This document shows, in pieces, positions 25,405 through 34,520 of a stretch of DNA of 48,819 nt. The stretch is from Alphaproteobacteria bacterium. GTDB lineage: Bacteria > Pseudomonadota > Alphaproteobacteria > DSM-16000 > Inquilinaceae. The translations under genes were made by a program, and so were the position numbers. Location: assembly GCA_028281265.1 (NCBI GenBank), contig JANQKE010000199.1:1-48819 (forward strand). Direction: 5' to 3'. Position 1 is the stretch's first letter. Each line of letters begins with the position of its first letter. Under the pieces are notes generated by a model. It saw nothing but the letters and a program-made list of their open reading frames with translations. It was not told the origin of the DNA and made no database searches.

Positions 25405-26766
25405 TCAGAGCTTCGGGCGCCCCATGACGGATGACAGGTCCACCTCCGTCAGATCCGCGCCGCCGAAGTCGCAGTCATCGACCTGAGCGGCCTTGAGGTT
25501 CGCCTGGGTCAGATTGGCCTCGGCGAGGGTGCAGCCGCGCAGATCCGCCCGCGTCAGGTCCGCATAAGCCAGGTTGGCCCCGCTGAGGTCGGCCTGTCGG
25601 AGGTCGCATTCGAACAGCCGGCTGCGCATCAGGTTGGCTTTCCAGGACATCGTCGCCGCCCCGCTGATGGCGACGGGTGTCATGCGGACGGCGACCAGCT
25701 TGGCGCCGCTCAAGGTCGCACGCTGCAAGTTCGCACCCCGGAGATCGGCCCTGGTCAGATCGGCCTCTCGGAGATCGGCGAGGCTCAGATCGGCCATCGC
25801 GAGCTGTGCCCCGCGGAGATCCGCCTGCCGCAGGCTGGTGCAGCGCATCACCACCGCCGACAGCGCCGCGCCCGACAGCTCGATCTGGCGGAGATCGAGC
25901 TCGCTCAGATCTGCACGCTTGCCGTCCCTGCCGTTGGATTTCACCCAGCGGAGATGTCGGCGGAGCACATCTTCCAGCGGCTGATCGAGGCTGTTGGCCG
26001 ACCGCAGCAGCCTGGCGGTCGACAGGTCGACGCCGTCGAAAGTGTAGGGCTCGAAGAGCGCGCCGACCAGGTTCGTCCCGGCGAGTGTGACCCGTTCGAC
26101 GGTCACGCCGGTCAGGTCCGCGCCGGCCAGGGTGACGCCGGTCAGGTCGGCCCCGGTCAGGTCCGCACCGACCAGGGAGCAGCCGGTCAGGTCGGAATTC
26201 GACAGATCGCATCGGATCAGCTTGGCGTTGTGCAGAATCGCGTCCGACAGATCGGTCTGCTGGCAGACCGCATTGGTCATCCGGGCGCCGGTCAGGTTGG
26301 CGCCGTTGAGCTTGGCGGTCGAGACCACCGTCTTCGTGACTTCGTAGCTCACCGGCTTGAGTTCGCCGTCGTCGCCGTTGGCGATCATGACCCCGTCCCG
26401 GAGGTCGGTTTCGATCATGATCGCTTCGGTCAGGATCGCGCCGCTGAGGCAGGCCCCGCGCATGTCCGCCCGGCTGAGCTCCGAGCCGGTCATGTCGGCC
26501 CGGCGCAGATCGGTCGAGTAGAAGTTGCAGCGGTTCAGCGTGCAGCCGCTGAGGTTCGCCCCCTCGAACTTCGAGCCGGAGAACTCTGCGTCGGACAGGT
26601 CCGCTCCGCGGAAATCAAGCCCCGACAAGTCCATCATGACCAGCTTCGCACGATCGCCGCCGGTACGCCGGACAAACTGCTGGTGGTGAGCAAGCACCTG
26701 ATCCAGTTCCGCCTGAGTCAGTGGCGTGCGTTGGATAAACGTGTCTTCGTGAGGCGAGCGCGGCAT
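25405..26766 (-). CDS. Pentapeptide repeat protein
   Basis: About 453 residues, most of them tandem A(D/N)LXX pentapeptides (for example LSGLDFRGADLSDAEFSGSK and ADLTGADLTGVTLAGADLTG), which fold into a right-handed quadrilateral beta-helix. Two repeat blocks flank a non-repeat central segment near residues 235-270 (SANSLDQPLEDVLRRHLRWVKSNGRDGKRAD). The N-terminus (PLTQAELDQVLAHHQQFVRRTGGDRAKLVMMDLSG) precedes the helix. Some family members mimic DNA and protect gyrase, but most have no known function and there is no gyrase or resistance gene nearby. The ATG at 26766 is a judgement: the frame is open to 27072 but the extra part lacks repeats and base composition changes there. Confidence 0.82.
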   Translation of the reverse strand: MPRSPHEDTFIQRTPLTQAELDQVLAHHQQFVRRTGGDRAKLVMMDLSGLDFRGADLSDAEFSGSKFEGANLSGCTLNRCNFYSTDLRRADMTGSELSRADMRGACLSGAILTEAIMIETDLRDGVMIANGDDGELKPVSYEVTKTVVSTAKLNGANLTGARMTNAVCQQTDLSDAILHNAKLIRCDLSNSDLTGCSLVGADLTGADLTGVTLAGADLTGVTVERVTLAGTNLVGALFEPYTFDGVDLSTARLLRSANSLDQPLEDVLRRHLRWVKSNGRDGKRADLSELDLRQIELSGAALSAVVMRCTSLRQADLRGAQLAMADLSLADLREADLTRADLRGANLQRATLSGAKLVAVRMTPVAISGAATMSWKANLMRSRLFECDLRQADLSGANLAYADLTRADLRGCTLAEANLTQANLKAAQVDDCDFGGADLTEVDLSSVMGRPKL

Positions 26767-27116
26767 CGACAAATGAAAGCGGTTTTCTTGAGCGGCGTGG
26801 TCTCGATCTTGAGTTGAGGGGGCAAACAACTCGTTAATGCGTGCAGCACCCTTCGACCAAAAGTGTCGACGGAAACAAGTGCGTACGCGACCAATAGCCG
26901 GGTTGCGATCACCGTCCGGGTCCGACATTGACAAAGCCGGCAGCCCGGCGCACTCAATGCGACCCCATCGACGGGACGTGCATTTCGGTCCCGGTTCCGG
27001 TCCCCGGCCGCCAGTCCGCGAGTATCGCGCACTGGCGCGTTTTGCGTTGCGGCTCCGTGCAGCCGTCCCCACTCTTTTTTAGAGAGGAACGGCACCGGTG
27101 CAAAGGATGATGCGCG
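26767..27116. other. Intergenic region upstream of ffh, visibly lower G+C
   Basis: The 350-bp gap between divergent genes is less G+C-rich than its surroundings around 26770-26850 and should carry both promoters. Near 27025-27040 there is an inverted repeat CGCGCACTGGCGCG. A TTTTTT run (about 27073-27079) and AAAGGATG upstream of the ffh start are seen; AAAGGA is the likely ffh ribosome binding site. I see no convincing gene here. Confidence 0.4.
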
Positions 27117-28781
27117 ATGTTCGATAGTCTAAGCGGGCGGCTCGGCCAGATCTTCGAGGGGTTGCGCAAGCGCGGGGCCCTGACCGAGGCCGATGTCGGC
27201 GCGGCCTTGCGGGAGGTGCGCGTCGCCCTGCTGGAGGCCGATGTTGCCCTGCCGGTGGTCAAGACCTTCATGGCGGCGGTGCGGGAGCGGGCGGTCGGCC
27301 AGGAGGTGCTGCGCTCGGTCTCCCCCGGCCAGCAGGTCATCAAGATCGTCCACGACGCGCTGGTCCATATGCTGCAAGGCGACGAGCCGTCGCCATCGCC
27401 CGGCGAAGCGCCGGTCAATCTCCTGGCCGAGCCACCCGCACCGATCCTCATGGTCGGCCTGCAAGGCTCGGGCAAGACCACCACCACCGGCAAGATCGCC
27501 AAGCGGCTCAAGGACAAGCACGGCAAGAAGGTGCTCATGGCCTCGCTCGACACCCGTCGGCCGGCCGCCATGGAGCAGCTCAAGGTTCTGGGGGAGCAGG
27601 CCGGGGTCGCGACCCTGCCGATCGTGCCGGGTCAGCAACCGGTCGACATCGCCAAACGGGCGATGCAGGCGGGCCGGCTGCAGGGCTACGACGTGGTGAT
27701 GCTCGACACCGCCGGACGCCTGGCGATCGATGCCGAGCTGATGGCCGAGGTCGCGGCCGTCTCCAAGGCCGTCAACCCGTCGGAGACGCTGCTGGTGGTC
27801 GATGCGATGACCGGCCAGGACGCGGTCACCGTCGCCCAGAACTTCCAGCAGGCGGTGGGGGTCACCGGCATCGCCCTGACCCGGGTCGACGGCGACGCCC
27901 GGGGCGGGGCGGCGCTGTCGATGCGTGCGGTCACCGGCCGGCCGATCAAGCTGCTGGGCGTGGGCGAGAAGCTCGACGCGATCGAGCCGTTCCACGCCGA
28001 CCGGATCGCCAACCGCATCCTCGGCATGGGCGACATCGTCAGCCTGGTCGAAAAGGCCGCCGAGACGCTCCAGCAGGAAGACGCGGAGAAGCTCGCCAAG
28101 AAGCTGCAGAAGGGCAAGTTCGATCTCGAGGACCTGCTCGGCCAGTTGCGCCAGATGCGGCGCATGGGCGGCATGAAGGGGCTGATGGGCCTCCTGCCCG
28201 GCATCGGCAAGATGCAAAAGCAGATGGCCTCGGCCAAGCTCGACGACCACCTGCTCAAGAAGCAGGAGGCGATCATCCTGTCGATGACGCCCAAGGAGCG
28301 GCGCAACCCCAATATCCTGCACGCCAAGCGCAAGATCCGCATCGCCAAGGGATCCGGCACATCGGTCCAGGAGATCAACAAGCTGCTCAAGAACTTCAAG
28401 GTGATGTCGGACACCATGAAGAAGATGCAGAAGGCCTCCAAGAGCGGGCGGCTGCCGCCGGAGATGGCCGGCGCCATGAACCAGCTCGGCGGTGCCGATA
28501 TCGCCAAGGCGGCAGCCCAGTTGCCCGGCCTGGGCGGCGGCCCGGCCGGCGGGGGTGGCCTGCCGGGGCTTGGCGGCGGCGGTCCCGCCGGTCCCGCCGG
28601 TCCGGTCTCGGGCGGCCTGCCGCCCCTGGGTGCGAACGGCCTGCCGGCCTTCGGTGCCCCGCCGCCGCTGGTCGCCGATCCGCCGGCCGACATGCCCGGC
28701 CTGCCCGCCGCACCCGGCAAGGCCGACGACAAGGCCGTCAAACCCAAGCGCGGCGGTTTCGCCGGACTGTTCAAGAAGTAG
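27117..28781 (+). CDS. ffh: Signal recognition particle protein Ffh (SRP54)
   Basis: A 554-residue SRP GTPase that binds 4.5S RNA and signal sequences and docks on FtsY for co-translational membrane insertion. The N-domain (LSGRLGQIFEGLRKRGALTEADVGAALREVRVALLEADVAL) is followed by the G domain: GLQGSGKTTTTGKIAKRL (P-loop), DTRRPAAMEQL, DVVMLDTAGR, and the guanine-specificity segment ALTRVDGDARGGAA. The Met-rich M domain starts about residue 330 (RQMRRMGGMKGLMGLLPGIGKMQKQM). After about residue 455 a Gly/Pro-rich tail longer than in E. coli ends in KRGGFAGLFKK. The start ATG has AAAGGA upstream. It heads the ffh-rpsP-rimM-trmD-rplS cluster. Confidence 0.97.
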   Translation: MFDSLSGRLGQIFEGLRKRGALTEADVGAALREVRVALLEADVALPVVKTFMAAVRERAVGQEVLRSVSPGQQVIKIVHDALVHMLQGDEPSPSPGEAPVNLLAEPPAPILMVGLQGSGKTTTTGKIAKRLKDKHGKKVLMASLDTRRPAAMEQLKVLGEQAGVATLPIVPGQQPVDIAKRAMQAGRLQGYDVVMLDTAGRLAIDAELMAEVAAVSKAVNPSETLLVVDAMTGQDAVTVAQNFQQAVGVTGIALTRVDGDARGGAALSMRAVTGRPIKLLGVGEKLDAIEPFHADRIANRILGMGDIVSLVEKAAETLQQEDAEKLAKKLQKGKFDLEDLLGQLRQMRRMGGMKGLMGLLPGIGKMQKQMASAKLDDHLLKKQEAIILSMTPKERRNPNILHAKRKIRIAKGSGTSVQEINKLLKNFKVMSDTMKKMQKASKSGRLPPEMAGAMNQLGGADIAKAAAQLPGLGGGPAGGGGLPGLGGGGPAGPAGPVSGGLPPLGANGLPAFGAPPPLVADPPADMPGLPAAPGKADDKAVKPKRGGFAGLFKK

Positions 28782-28825
28782 CCGGGGCCGGCTGCCGACC
28801 CCGCGCCACCTCGTCCCATCCCAGG

Positions 28826-28841
28826 GGGGCCGACCGGCCCC
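28826..28841 (+). other. Strong hairpin between ffh and rpsP
   Basis: A perfect 6-bp G+C stem GGGGCC/GGCCCC with a GACC loop lies 30 nt before the rpsP start. No T tract follows, so it is not an intrinsic terminator; it may be an mRNA processing or attenuation structure that sets the ratio of ffh to ribosomal protein expression. Confidence 0.4.
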
Positions 28842-28870
28842 GTTCATCGAAGAAGGACTGAACCCTACCC

Positions 28871-29254
28871 ATGCCTACCGTGATCCGCCTGTCCCGCGGC
28901 GGGGCGAAGAAGCGCCCGTTCTACTCGATCGTCGTGGCCGACAGCCGCATGCCGCGTGACGGCCGCTTCATCGAGCGGGTCGGTACCTACAACCCGATGC
29001 GCCCCAAGGACGCCGAAGACCGGGTGGTCCTGAAGCCCGAGCGGGTGCAGGAATGGCTGGCCAAGGGGGCGAAGCCGTCGGATCGGGTGGCCCGGCTGAT
29101 CGCCGCAGCGGGGATCGGCGACACACCCGCCATCCCGACCCAGACCAAGAAGCACCTGCCGGGCGACAAGGCTCTGGAGCGCCAGAAGGAGCGGGAAGAG
29201 AAGCTCGCCGCCGAGAAGGAAGCCGCCGAAGCGGCCGAGGCCGCCGAGGCGTGA
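28871..29254 (+). CDS. rpsP: 30S ribosomal protein S16
   Basis: A 127-residue S16 whose first ~80 residues are fully typical: [42 protein letters not shown] ... [26 protein letters not shown]. The C-terminal ~35 residues form the Lys/Glu/Ala-rich extension ([28 protein letters not shown]) common in alphaproteobacterial S16. An AAGGA lies upstream of the ATG. It is followed by rimM in the conserved order. Confidence 0.97.
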   Translation: MPTVIRLSRGGAKKRPFYSIVVADSRMPRDGRFIERVGTYNPMRPKDAEDRVVLKPERVQEWLAKGAKPSDRVARLIAAAGIGDTPAIPTQTKKHLPGDKALERQKEREEKLAAEKEAAEAAEAAEA

Positions 29255-29331
29255 GCCCGGTCCCCGGCCCGCTGCCCCGCGCCCCCGGCTGCCGCGGGCG
29301 CGGGCGGGCCGTCGGCCGGTACTGACCCGAG

Positions 29332-29910
29332 ATGGCGACCGCTTCCGAGCCGAAGGGCCGGGTCTGCGTCGGGGTGATCGCGGGCCCGCACGGCGTGCGC
29401 GGCCTGGTGAAGATCACGAGCTTCACCGAGGACCCGGCGGCCGTGACCGCCTATGGCGACCCGACCGACGCGTCCGGCACCCGGTCCTTCCGCATCACCC
29501 TGCAATCGCGGGTGAAGTCCCAGTGGATCGCCCGCATCGACGGAGCGGCCGACCGGGACGCGGCGGAGCGGCTGCGCGGCGTGCGGCTGTATGTCGATCG
29601 CGCCGCCCTGCCGCCGCCCGAAGACGCCGAGGAGTTCTATCACGCCGATCTGATCGGCCTCAGGGCCGAGGCGGTCGACGGCAGCCCGGTCGGTACCGTC
29701 CGGGCGCTGTACGATTTCGGGGCCGGCGACATGGTGGAGATCGCCCGGCCGGGGGCGGCGGCCCTGATGCTGCCGTTCACCAGGGCGGCGGTGCCGGTGA
29801 TCGACCTGCCAGGCCGGCGGATCGTGATCGACCCGCCGGCCGAGGCCGGGCCGGAAGCGGACGACACCATTGCCGGCAGCGGTTCGACACCGGGGGAGCC
29901 CGGCGCGTGA
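29332..29910 (+). CDS. rimM: Ribosome maturation factor RimM
   Basis: A 192-residue 16S rRNA processing factor that binds S19 and assists assembly of the 30S head. The N-terminal beta-barrel shows [25 protein letters not shown], and the C-terminal PRC-barrel shows [70 protein letters not shown]. The final ~20 residues ([18 protein letters not shown]) are an unconserved tail. The stop overlaps the trmD GTG start (GTGA, 29907-29910), giving translational coupling. Confidence 0.95.
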   Translation: MATASEPKGRVCVGVIAGPHGVRGLVKITSFTEDPAAVTAYGDPTDASGTRSFRITLQSRVKSQWIARIDGAADRDAAERLRGVRLYVDRAALPPPEDAEEFYHADLIGLRAEAVDGSPVGTVRALYDFGAGDMVEIARPGAAALMLPFTRAAVPVIDLPGRRIVIDPPAEAGPEADDTIAGSGSTPGEPGA

Positions 29911-30746
29911 CCGGGATCGATCCCCGTCCTCGGGCATCGGACCCGGCCGCGGCGCGGACCCCCTGGCGCGCCACCGTGGTGACCTTGTTCCCGGCGATGT
30001 TCCCGGGGCCGCTGGGGGTCAGCCTTGCGGGAAAGGCGCTGGCGTCCGGGCGCTGGCGGCTCGATACGCTGGACATCCGCGACTTCGCCCGCGATAAGCA
30101 CCGGTCCGTCGACGACACCCCGTTCGGCGGCGGCGCCGGCATGGTGCTCAAGCCGGATGTGGTCGAGGCCGCCTTGTCGGCCGCGCGGGCGGCCGATCCG
30201 GCAGCGGCCGACCGACCGTTTGTCTACCTGTCCCCGCGGGGACGGGTGTTCGACCAGGCCCTGGCCCGGCACTGGGCCGCGGGCGCGGGGGTGGTCCTGC
30301 TCTGCGGCCGTTACGAAGGGGTCGACCAGCGGGTGCTGGACGCCCATGCGGCGGCGGAGGTCAGCCTGGGCGACTTCGTCCTGTCGGGCGGTGAACCGGC
30401 GGCGCTGGCGATGCTGGACGCGGTGGTGCGGCTGTTGCCCGGGGTGATGGGCAATCTCGGCAGTGCCGAGGAAGAGAGTTTTGGGGAGGCGATGGGCGGC
30501 ACGCTGCTCGAGCATCCCCAATACACCCGGCCGGCCGTATGGACGGACGCTTTGGGCGTCGACCGTGCGGTGCCGGAACCGCTGCTGTCCGGCCATCACG
30601 CCCGCGTGGCGGCCTGGCGGCGGGCGGAGGCCGAGCGTGTCACCCGGGCCCGGCGCCCGGATCTGTGGCGACGGCACCAAGGCGACCAAGACCTCGGGCC
30701 GGCGTCCGGCGGGATCGATCCGGTCGAGCCCCCCTCAACGCAATGA
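29907..30746 (+). CDS. trmD: tRNA (guanine37-N1)-methyltransferase
   Basis: A 279-residue SPOUT-class, SAM-dependent enzyme that makes m1G37 in tRNAs with a G36, preventing frameshifts. Signatures: [53 protein letters not shown], the trefoil-knot segment [43 protein letters not shown], and [23 protein letters not shown]. The GTG start within the rimM stop is favoured because it sits in the coupling overlap; an N-terminal lead of about 20 residues ([18 protein letters not shown]) precedes the conserved start, so an internal start cannot be excluded. Confidence 0.95.
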   Translation: MTGIDPRPRASDPAAARTPWRATVVTLFPAMFPGPLGVSLAGKALASGRWRLDTLDIRDFARDKHRSVDDTPFGGGAGMVLKPDVVEAALSAARAADPAAADRPFVYLSPRGRVFDQALARHWAAGAGVVLLCGRYEGVDQRVLDAHAAAEVSLGDFVLSGGEPAALAMLDAVVRLLPGVMGNLGSAEEESFGEAMGGTLLEHPQYTRPAVWTDALGVDRAVPEPLLSGHHARVAAWRRAEAERVTRARRPDLWRRHQGDQDLGPASGGIDPVEPPSTQ

Positions 30747-30794
30747 AGACCAACAAGATTGTCCGTTGCGGACAGTGATAAGGAGAGTGTTCCG

Positions 30795-31193
30795 ATGAAC
30801 CTGATCGAGCAGATCGAAGCCGAACAGATCAAGACCCTGACCGAGCAGCGCGGTGTGCCGGAGTTCCAGCCCGGCGACACGGTGCGCGTGAACGTCAAGG
30901 TGGTCGAAGGCAACCGCGAGCGGGTGCAGGCCTATGAGGGCGTGTGCATCGCCCGCAAGAACGCCGGCATCAACTCCAACTTCACCGTCCGCAAGATCAG
31001 CTATGGCGAGGGCGTCGAGCGGGTGTTCCCGCTGTACAGCCCGCGGATCGACGGCATCCAGGTGGTCCGCCGCGGCCGGGTCCGCCGGGCGAAGCTGTAT
31101 TACTTGCGTGACCGCCGCGGCAAGTCGGCTCGGATCGCCGAACGCCGCGACACCAAGGGCAAGGCCGCCAAGGCCGCAAAGGGTACCGGCTGA
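30795..31193 (+). CDS. rplS: 50S ribosomal protein L19
   Basis: A 132-residue L19, located at the 30S-50S interface. Conserved blocks: [106 protein letters not shown]. The ATG at 30795 has AGGAG 9 nt upstream and begins the conserved N-terminus; the upstream in-frame extension is rejected. The gene closes the operon and is followed by an intrinsic terminator. Confidence 0.97.
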   Translation: MNLIEQIEAEQIKTLTEQRGVPEFQPGDTVRVNVKVVEGNRERVQAYEGVCIARKNAGINSNFTVRKISYGEGVERVFPLYSPRIDGIQVVRRGRVRRAKLYYLRDRRGKSARIAERRDTKGKAAKAAKGTG

Positions 31194-31229
31194 CCGGCCT
31201 GGGCCCGGAGGCCTCGAAGGCGAGGAAGG

Positions 31230-31266
31230 AACCCCCCGGGCTCGCCGGCGGCCCGGGGGGTTTTTT
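31230..31266 (+). terminator. Rho-independent terminator after rplS
   Basis: An 11-bp G+C-rich stem (AACCCCCCGGG pairing with CCCGGGGGGTT) with a CTCGCCGGCGG loop is followed by TTTTTT. It lies about 37 nt after the rplS stop and ends the ffh-rpsP-rimM-trmD-rplS transcription unit. It is the clearest intrinsic terminator in the window. Confidence 0.93.
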
Positions 31267-31390
31267 CCGTGTGTGCCGCGCGGTCCGGCGCGAGGGGCGC
31301 CGTGCTGCAGACCCGGTCCGTTTCCGGATCGTCCTCGACCGCGCCGCTCCATCCGGGCCGGCTGTGATTGCCGGCTGAATTGATATTGGC

Positions 31391-31436
31391 ATTATGTCGA
31401 TAATTTATTGACGTCATTTCAGCGATCTGACAGCAT
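31391..31436 (+). promoter_or_regulatory. Candidate dctP promoter with two palindromes
   Basis: A -35-like TTGACG (31408-31413) is followed after 17 bp by a weak -10 CAGCAT (31431-31436). A perfect inverted repeat ATTAT-GTCG-ATAAT (31391-31404) sits just upstream and the 8-bp palindrome TGACGTCA (31409-31416) covers the -35. These fit operator sites for a dimeric regulator, possibly the winged-helix protein at 38340. The promoter call is tentative because of the poor -10. Confidence 0.4.
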
Positions 31437-31512
31437 AGTCGATGCCGAGGCCGTGTCGGCCATCGGACAGACCAACAAACAGTCTTATCCACCGAACAGG
31501 GATACCGTTTCC

Positions 31513-32487
31513 ATGACCCGCATCCTTCTTGCCGCCGGCCTGATGGCCGGGGTCGGCGTGACCGCGTTCACCGCTACGGCGCAGCAGTGGAATATGGCCA
31601 CGCCCTATTCCGACGCCGTGTTCCACACCGAAAATGTCCGTGCGTTCGCGGCCGATGTGGCCGACGCCACCGGCGGCGGTTTCGAGATCACGGTGCATTC
31701 CGGCGGCTCGCTGATCCCGCATCCGTCGATCAAGCGCTCGGTCCAGGATCAGGTGGTGGAGATCGGCGAGGTGCTGATCTCGCTGCTGCAGAACGAGGAT
31801 CCGCTGTTCGGCCTGGATGCGATCCCGTTCCTGGCGACCTCCTACGACCAGGCCTGGGCGCTGTGGACGGCCTCCCGGCCCGCGGTCGAAGACGCCCTGG
31901 CCGAGGACGGGCTGGTGCTGCTCTACGCCGTGCCGTGGCAGCCGCAGGGCTTCTACACCACCGTCGCGCTGTCGGGCGGGGACGACCTGTCGGGTCTGCG
32001 CTTCCGCACCTACAACGCCGCCACCGCCCGGATGGCGGAACTCCTGGGCTCGGTCCCGACCCAGGTCGAAACCCCGGAAATCCCGCAGGCCTTCGCCACC
32101 GGGATGGTCGAGGCGATGGTCACCTCCTCGGCCACCGGGGTTTCCAGCCAGGCTTGGGACTTCGTCGACTACTTCACCGAAGTGAACGCCTGGCTGCCCA
32201 AGAACATGGTCGTGGTCAACCGGCGGTCCTTCGACCGGCTGGACGAGGCCGCCCGGACCGCGCTCCTGGAGGCCGCGGCCGCCGCCGAGACTCGCGGCTG
32301 GCAGATGTCCGAAGACCTCAACGCCAGCTTGATCGCACAGCTTGTCGACAACGGTCTGACCGTCGAAGCGCCCACCCCGGCCCTGGTCGGCACCCTGGAT
32401 GTGATCGGCAACATGATGACCGGCGAATGGCTCGACGCCACCGGCGCCACCGGTCAGGCGATCATCGACGCCTACCGCGCCCAATAG
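31513..32487 (+). CDS. dctP: TRAP transporter substrate-binding protein (DctP family)
   Basis: A 324-residue periplasmic binding protein. The signal peptide is MTRILLAAGLMAGVGVTAFTATAQ with cleavage near A-Q. The mature part follows the DctP pattern: WNMATPYSDAVFHTENVRAFAADV, GGSLIPHPSIKRSVQDQVVEIGEVLIS, the carboxylate-binding Arg region LSGLRFRTYNAATARMAELLGS, PTQVETPEIPQAFATGMVEAMVTS, and NMVVVNRRSFDRL. It delivers an organic acid to the DctQM permease. The adjacent 5-oxoprolinase makes 5-oxoproline a plausible ligand. The ATG at 31513 begins the signal peptide. Confidence 0.93.
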   Translation: MTRILLAAGLMAGVGVTAFTATAQQWNMATPYSDAVFHTENVRAFAADVADATGGGFEITVHSGGSLIPHPSIKRSVQDQVVEIGEVLISLLQNEDPLFGLDAIPFLATSYDQAWALWTASRPAVEDALAEDGLVLLYAVPWQPQGFYTTVALSGGDDLSGLRFRTYNAATARMAELLGSVPTQVETPEIPQAFATGMVEAMVTSSATGVSSQAWDFVDYFTEVNAWLPKNMVVVNRRSFDRLDEAARTALLEAAAAAETRGWQMSEDLNASLIAQLVDNGLTVEAPTPALVGTLDVIGNMMTGEWLDATGATGQAIIDAYRAQ

Positions 32488-32512
32488 GCGGGGATGGCGG
32501 TTCGTAGGCCGG

Positions 32513-32585
32513 GGGGAGCCGAAGGCGAACCCCGGCGCGACGCTCGGATCGGGCCGGGGTTCGCTCGTGCTCTTCCCGGCCTGCC
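32513..32585. repeat. Inverted intergenic repeat of the GTAGG...GAACCCC type
   Basis: Two facing copies of a short motif form a large hairpin: CGTAGGCCGGGGGGAGCC followed by GAAGGCGAACCCCGGC on the plus strand, and its counterpart (complement GCAGGCCGGGAAGAGC then ACGAGCGAACCCCGGC) to the right. The same paired arrangement recurs at 38207-38299. The pattern belongs to a widespread proteobacterial intergenic repeat style (GTAGG-GGG-AGAGCG-AGCGAA-CCC). It sits between dctP and dctQ and may differentially stabilise the dctP message. Confidence 0.75.
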
Positions 32586-32639
32586 GGTCCGTAGACCTCG
32601 GCGCCTCGATGGGGGCGCGGTGATGGGAGCTTCCCAACG

Positions 32640-33161
32640 ATGCTCCGGCGCATGCTGGATCTCCTCTACGACGCCTGCGCGGTGGCGGCAGCGCTGCTCA
32701 TGGTGCTCATCCTCGGGATCATCTTGGCGCAGTCGATCGGCCGGCAGTTCGGCGTGGTCGTGCCCTCGGCCAACGAGGTGGCGGGCTTCGCGTTTGCCGC
32801 CGTCGTGTTCCTCGCCCTGGCCCCGACCTTCCGCGCCGGCGGGCACATCCGGGTATCGCTGCTCCTGCAGGCCTTGGCCCCCGGCCCGCGCCGGTGGGTC
32901 GAGGTGTTCTGCCTGGCGGTCGCGATCGCGCTTGCGGCCTTCCTGGCCGTCTATCTCGGCCGGACGGCGCTCGGCTCGCTCGGCTACGGCGACGTCTCGC
33001 CCGGCCTGCTGCGGATCCCGTTGTGGATCCCGCAAGCCGCGATGGTCGCCGGCGTCGGGGTGTTCGCGGTCGCCCTGATCGACGCGCTGGTGACGGTCCT
33101 GGCCGGCCGCACCCCGTCCCATCTGGCCGAGCATCCGGCCGACGAAACGCCGGTCGAGTAG
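32640..33161 (+). CDS. dctQ: TRAP transporter small permease (DctQ family)
   Basis: A 173-residue integral membrane protein with four hydrophobic segments: VAAALLMVLILGIILAQSIGR (about 14-34), ANEVAGFAFAAVVFLALAPTF (about 43-63), VFCLAVAIALAAFLAVYLG (about 86-104), and AAMVAGVGVFAVALIDALVTVLAG (about 133-156). The PSANEVAGFAFAAVVFLALAPTFRAGGHIRVSLL block is typical of DctQ. It partners with DctM for sodium-driven uptake. A GGGAG site precedes the ATG. dctM follows after 9 nt. Confidence 0.92.
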   Translation: MLRRMLDLLYDACAVAAALLMVLILGIILAQSIGRQFGVVVPSANEVAGFAFAAVVFLALAPTFRAGGHIRVSLLLQALAPGPRRWVEVFCLAVAIALAAFLAVYLGRTALGSLGYGDVSPGLLRIPLWIPQAAMVAGVGVFAVALIDALVTVLAGRTPSHLAEHPADETPVE

Positions 33162-33170
33162 CGCGGGGCC

Positions 33171-34475
33171 ATGGAACTCGGTCTTCTCTCCCTCACCGTC
33201 GTCGTCGTGCTGCTGGCCCTTCTGGGCAGCGGCGTCTGGGTCGCCTTCGCCCTGTTCGGCGTGGCCTATGTCGGCCTGGAGGTCTTCACGCCGCTGAGTG
33301 CGGATCGCGTCATCGGTGGCTCGGTGTGGGACGCGCTGTCGAAATGGTCGCTGGCGCCGCTGCCGCTGTTCATCTGGATGGGGGAGATCCTGTTCCGCAC
33401 CCGGCTGTCCCGGGACCTGTTCCAGGGGCTGGCGCCGTGGCTGGGCCGGTTGCCGGGGCGTCTGCTGCACGTCAACGTGGTCGGCTGCGGGGTGTTCGCG
33501 GCCGTCTCCGGCTCCTCGGCCGCGACCGCCGCCACCATCGGACGGATGTCGATCCCCGAGCTGCGCCGCCGCGGCTACGACGACGATCTGGTCGTCGGCA
33601 CCCTCGCCGGCTCCGCCACGTTGGGTTTCCTGATCCCGCCCTCGATCATCCTGATCGTCTATGCGGTCGGTGCGGATCTGTCGGTGGCGCGGCTGTTCAT
33701 GGCCGGGATCCTGCCGGGGCTGATGCTGATCGCCCTGTTCATGGGCTATGTCGCGCTGTGGTCGCTGCTGAACCGCGACAAGCTGCCGGCGCCCGAACCC
33801 CGGCTGCCCTTCTTCGCCAAGCTGCGCGCCTCGGCCGGCCTGCTGCCGGTGGTGCTGCTGATCATCGCGGTGATCGGGTCGATCTATGTCGGCCTGGCCA
33901 CGCCGACCGAAGCGGCCGCGTTCGGCGTCGCCGGGGCGCTGATCCTGTCGGCCCTGACCGGCTCCCTGTCCTGGGAATCGTTCAAGCAGAGCCTGTTCGG
34001 CGCCACCCGCACCACCTGCATGATCGGCTTCATCCTGGCGGGTGCCGCGTTCCTGACCACCGCCATGGGCTTCACCGGCCTGCCGCGGGAACTGGCCGCC
34101 TGGATCGGCGATCTCGGTCTCGATCCGGTCTGGCTGATCGTGGCGCTGACGGTGTTCTTCGTCATCGCCGGGTGCTTTCTCGATGGGATCTCGGTGGTGG
34201 TGCTGACCACCTCGATCATCCTGCCGATGGTGATGGCCGCCGGGATCGATCTGATCTGGTTCGGGATCTACCTGGTCCTGGTGGTGGAGATGAGCCAGAT
34301 CACCCCGCCGATCGGCTTCAACCTGTTCGTCCTGCAGAGCCTGTCCGGCCGCAACATCCTGTCGGTCGCCAGGGCGGCCCTGCCGTTCTTCGGGGTGTTG
34401 TGCCTGGCGGTAGTGCTGCTGGTGATCTTCCCCGGTCTCGCCACCTGGCTGCCCGAGACCATGAGCGGCCGCTGA
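33171..34475 (+). CDS. dctM: TRAP transporter large permease (DctM family)
   Basis: A 434-residue DctM, an ion-transporter superfamily protein with about 12-13 membrane segments; it carries the substrate and Na+ sites. Signature regions: PLFIWMGEILFRTRLSRDLFQGLAPWLGRLPGRLLHVNVVGCGVFAAVSGSSAATAATIGRMSIPELRRRGYD, GSATLGFLIPPSIILIVYAVGADLSVARLFMAGILPGLM, TPTEAAAFGVAGALIL and the C-terminal VEMSQITPPIGFNLFVLQSLSGR. It completes the DctPQM transporter and is followed after 45 bp by the 5-oxoprolinase gene on the same strand. Confidence 0.95.
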   Translation: MELGLLSLTVVVVLLALLGSGVWVAFALFGVAYVGLEVFTPLSADRVIGGSVWDALSKWSLAPLPLFIWMGEILFRTRLSRDLFQGLAPWLGRLPGRLLHVNVVGCGVFAAVSGSSAATAATIGRMSIPELRRRGYDDDLVVGTLAGSATLGFLIPPSIILIVYAVGADLSVARLFMAGILPGLMLIALFMGYVALWSLLNRDKLPAPEPRLPFFAKLRASAGLLPVVLLIIAVIGSIYVGLATPTEAAAFGVAGALILSALTGSLSWESFKQSLFGATRTTCMIGFILAGAAFLTTAMGFTGLPRELAAWIGDLGLDPVWLIVALTVFFVIAGCFLDGISVVVLTTSIILPMVMAAGIDLIWFGIYLVLVVEMSQITPPIGFNLFVLQSLSGRNILSVARAALPFFGVLCLAVVLLVIFPGLATWLPETMSGR

Positions 34476-34520
34476 GCCGGCCCTGTCCAGACCTTGCCCC
34501 CGCTGTCCGAGACGTTCGCC

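Larger units (their letters stand above)
31194..31512 (+). other. rplS-dctP intergenic region
   Basis: This 319-bp gap holds the rplS terminator (31230-31266), about 100 bp with nothing recognisable, an A+T-richer island at about 31370-31440 that carries the candidate dctP promoter and operator, and a roughly 70-nt leader to the dctP start. No gene is seen. Confidence 0.6.

Noticed and set aside
26718-27095. A 125-codon minus-strand frame upstream of the pentapeptide-repeat gene
   Set aside because: It has no recognisable domain, unusual Cys/Arg composition, and overlaps the probable promoter region between two divergent genes.
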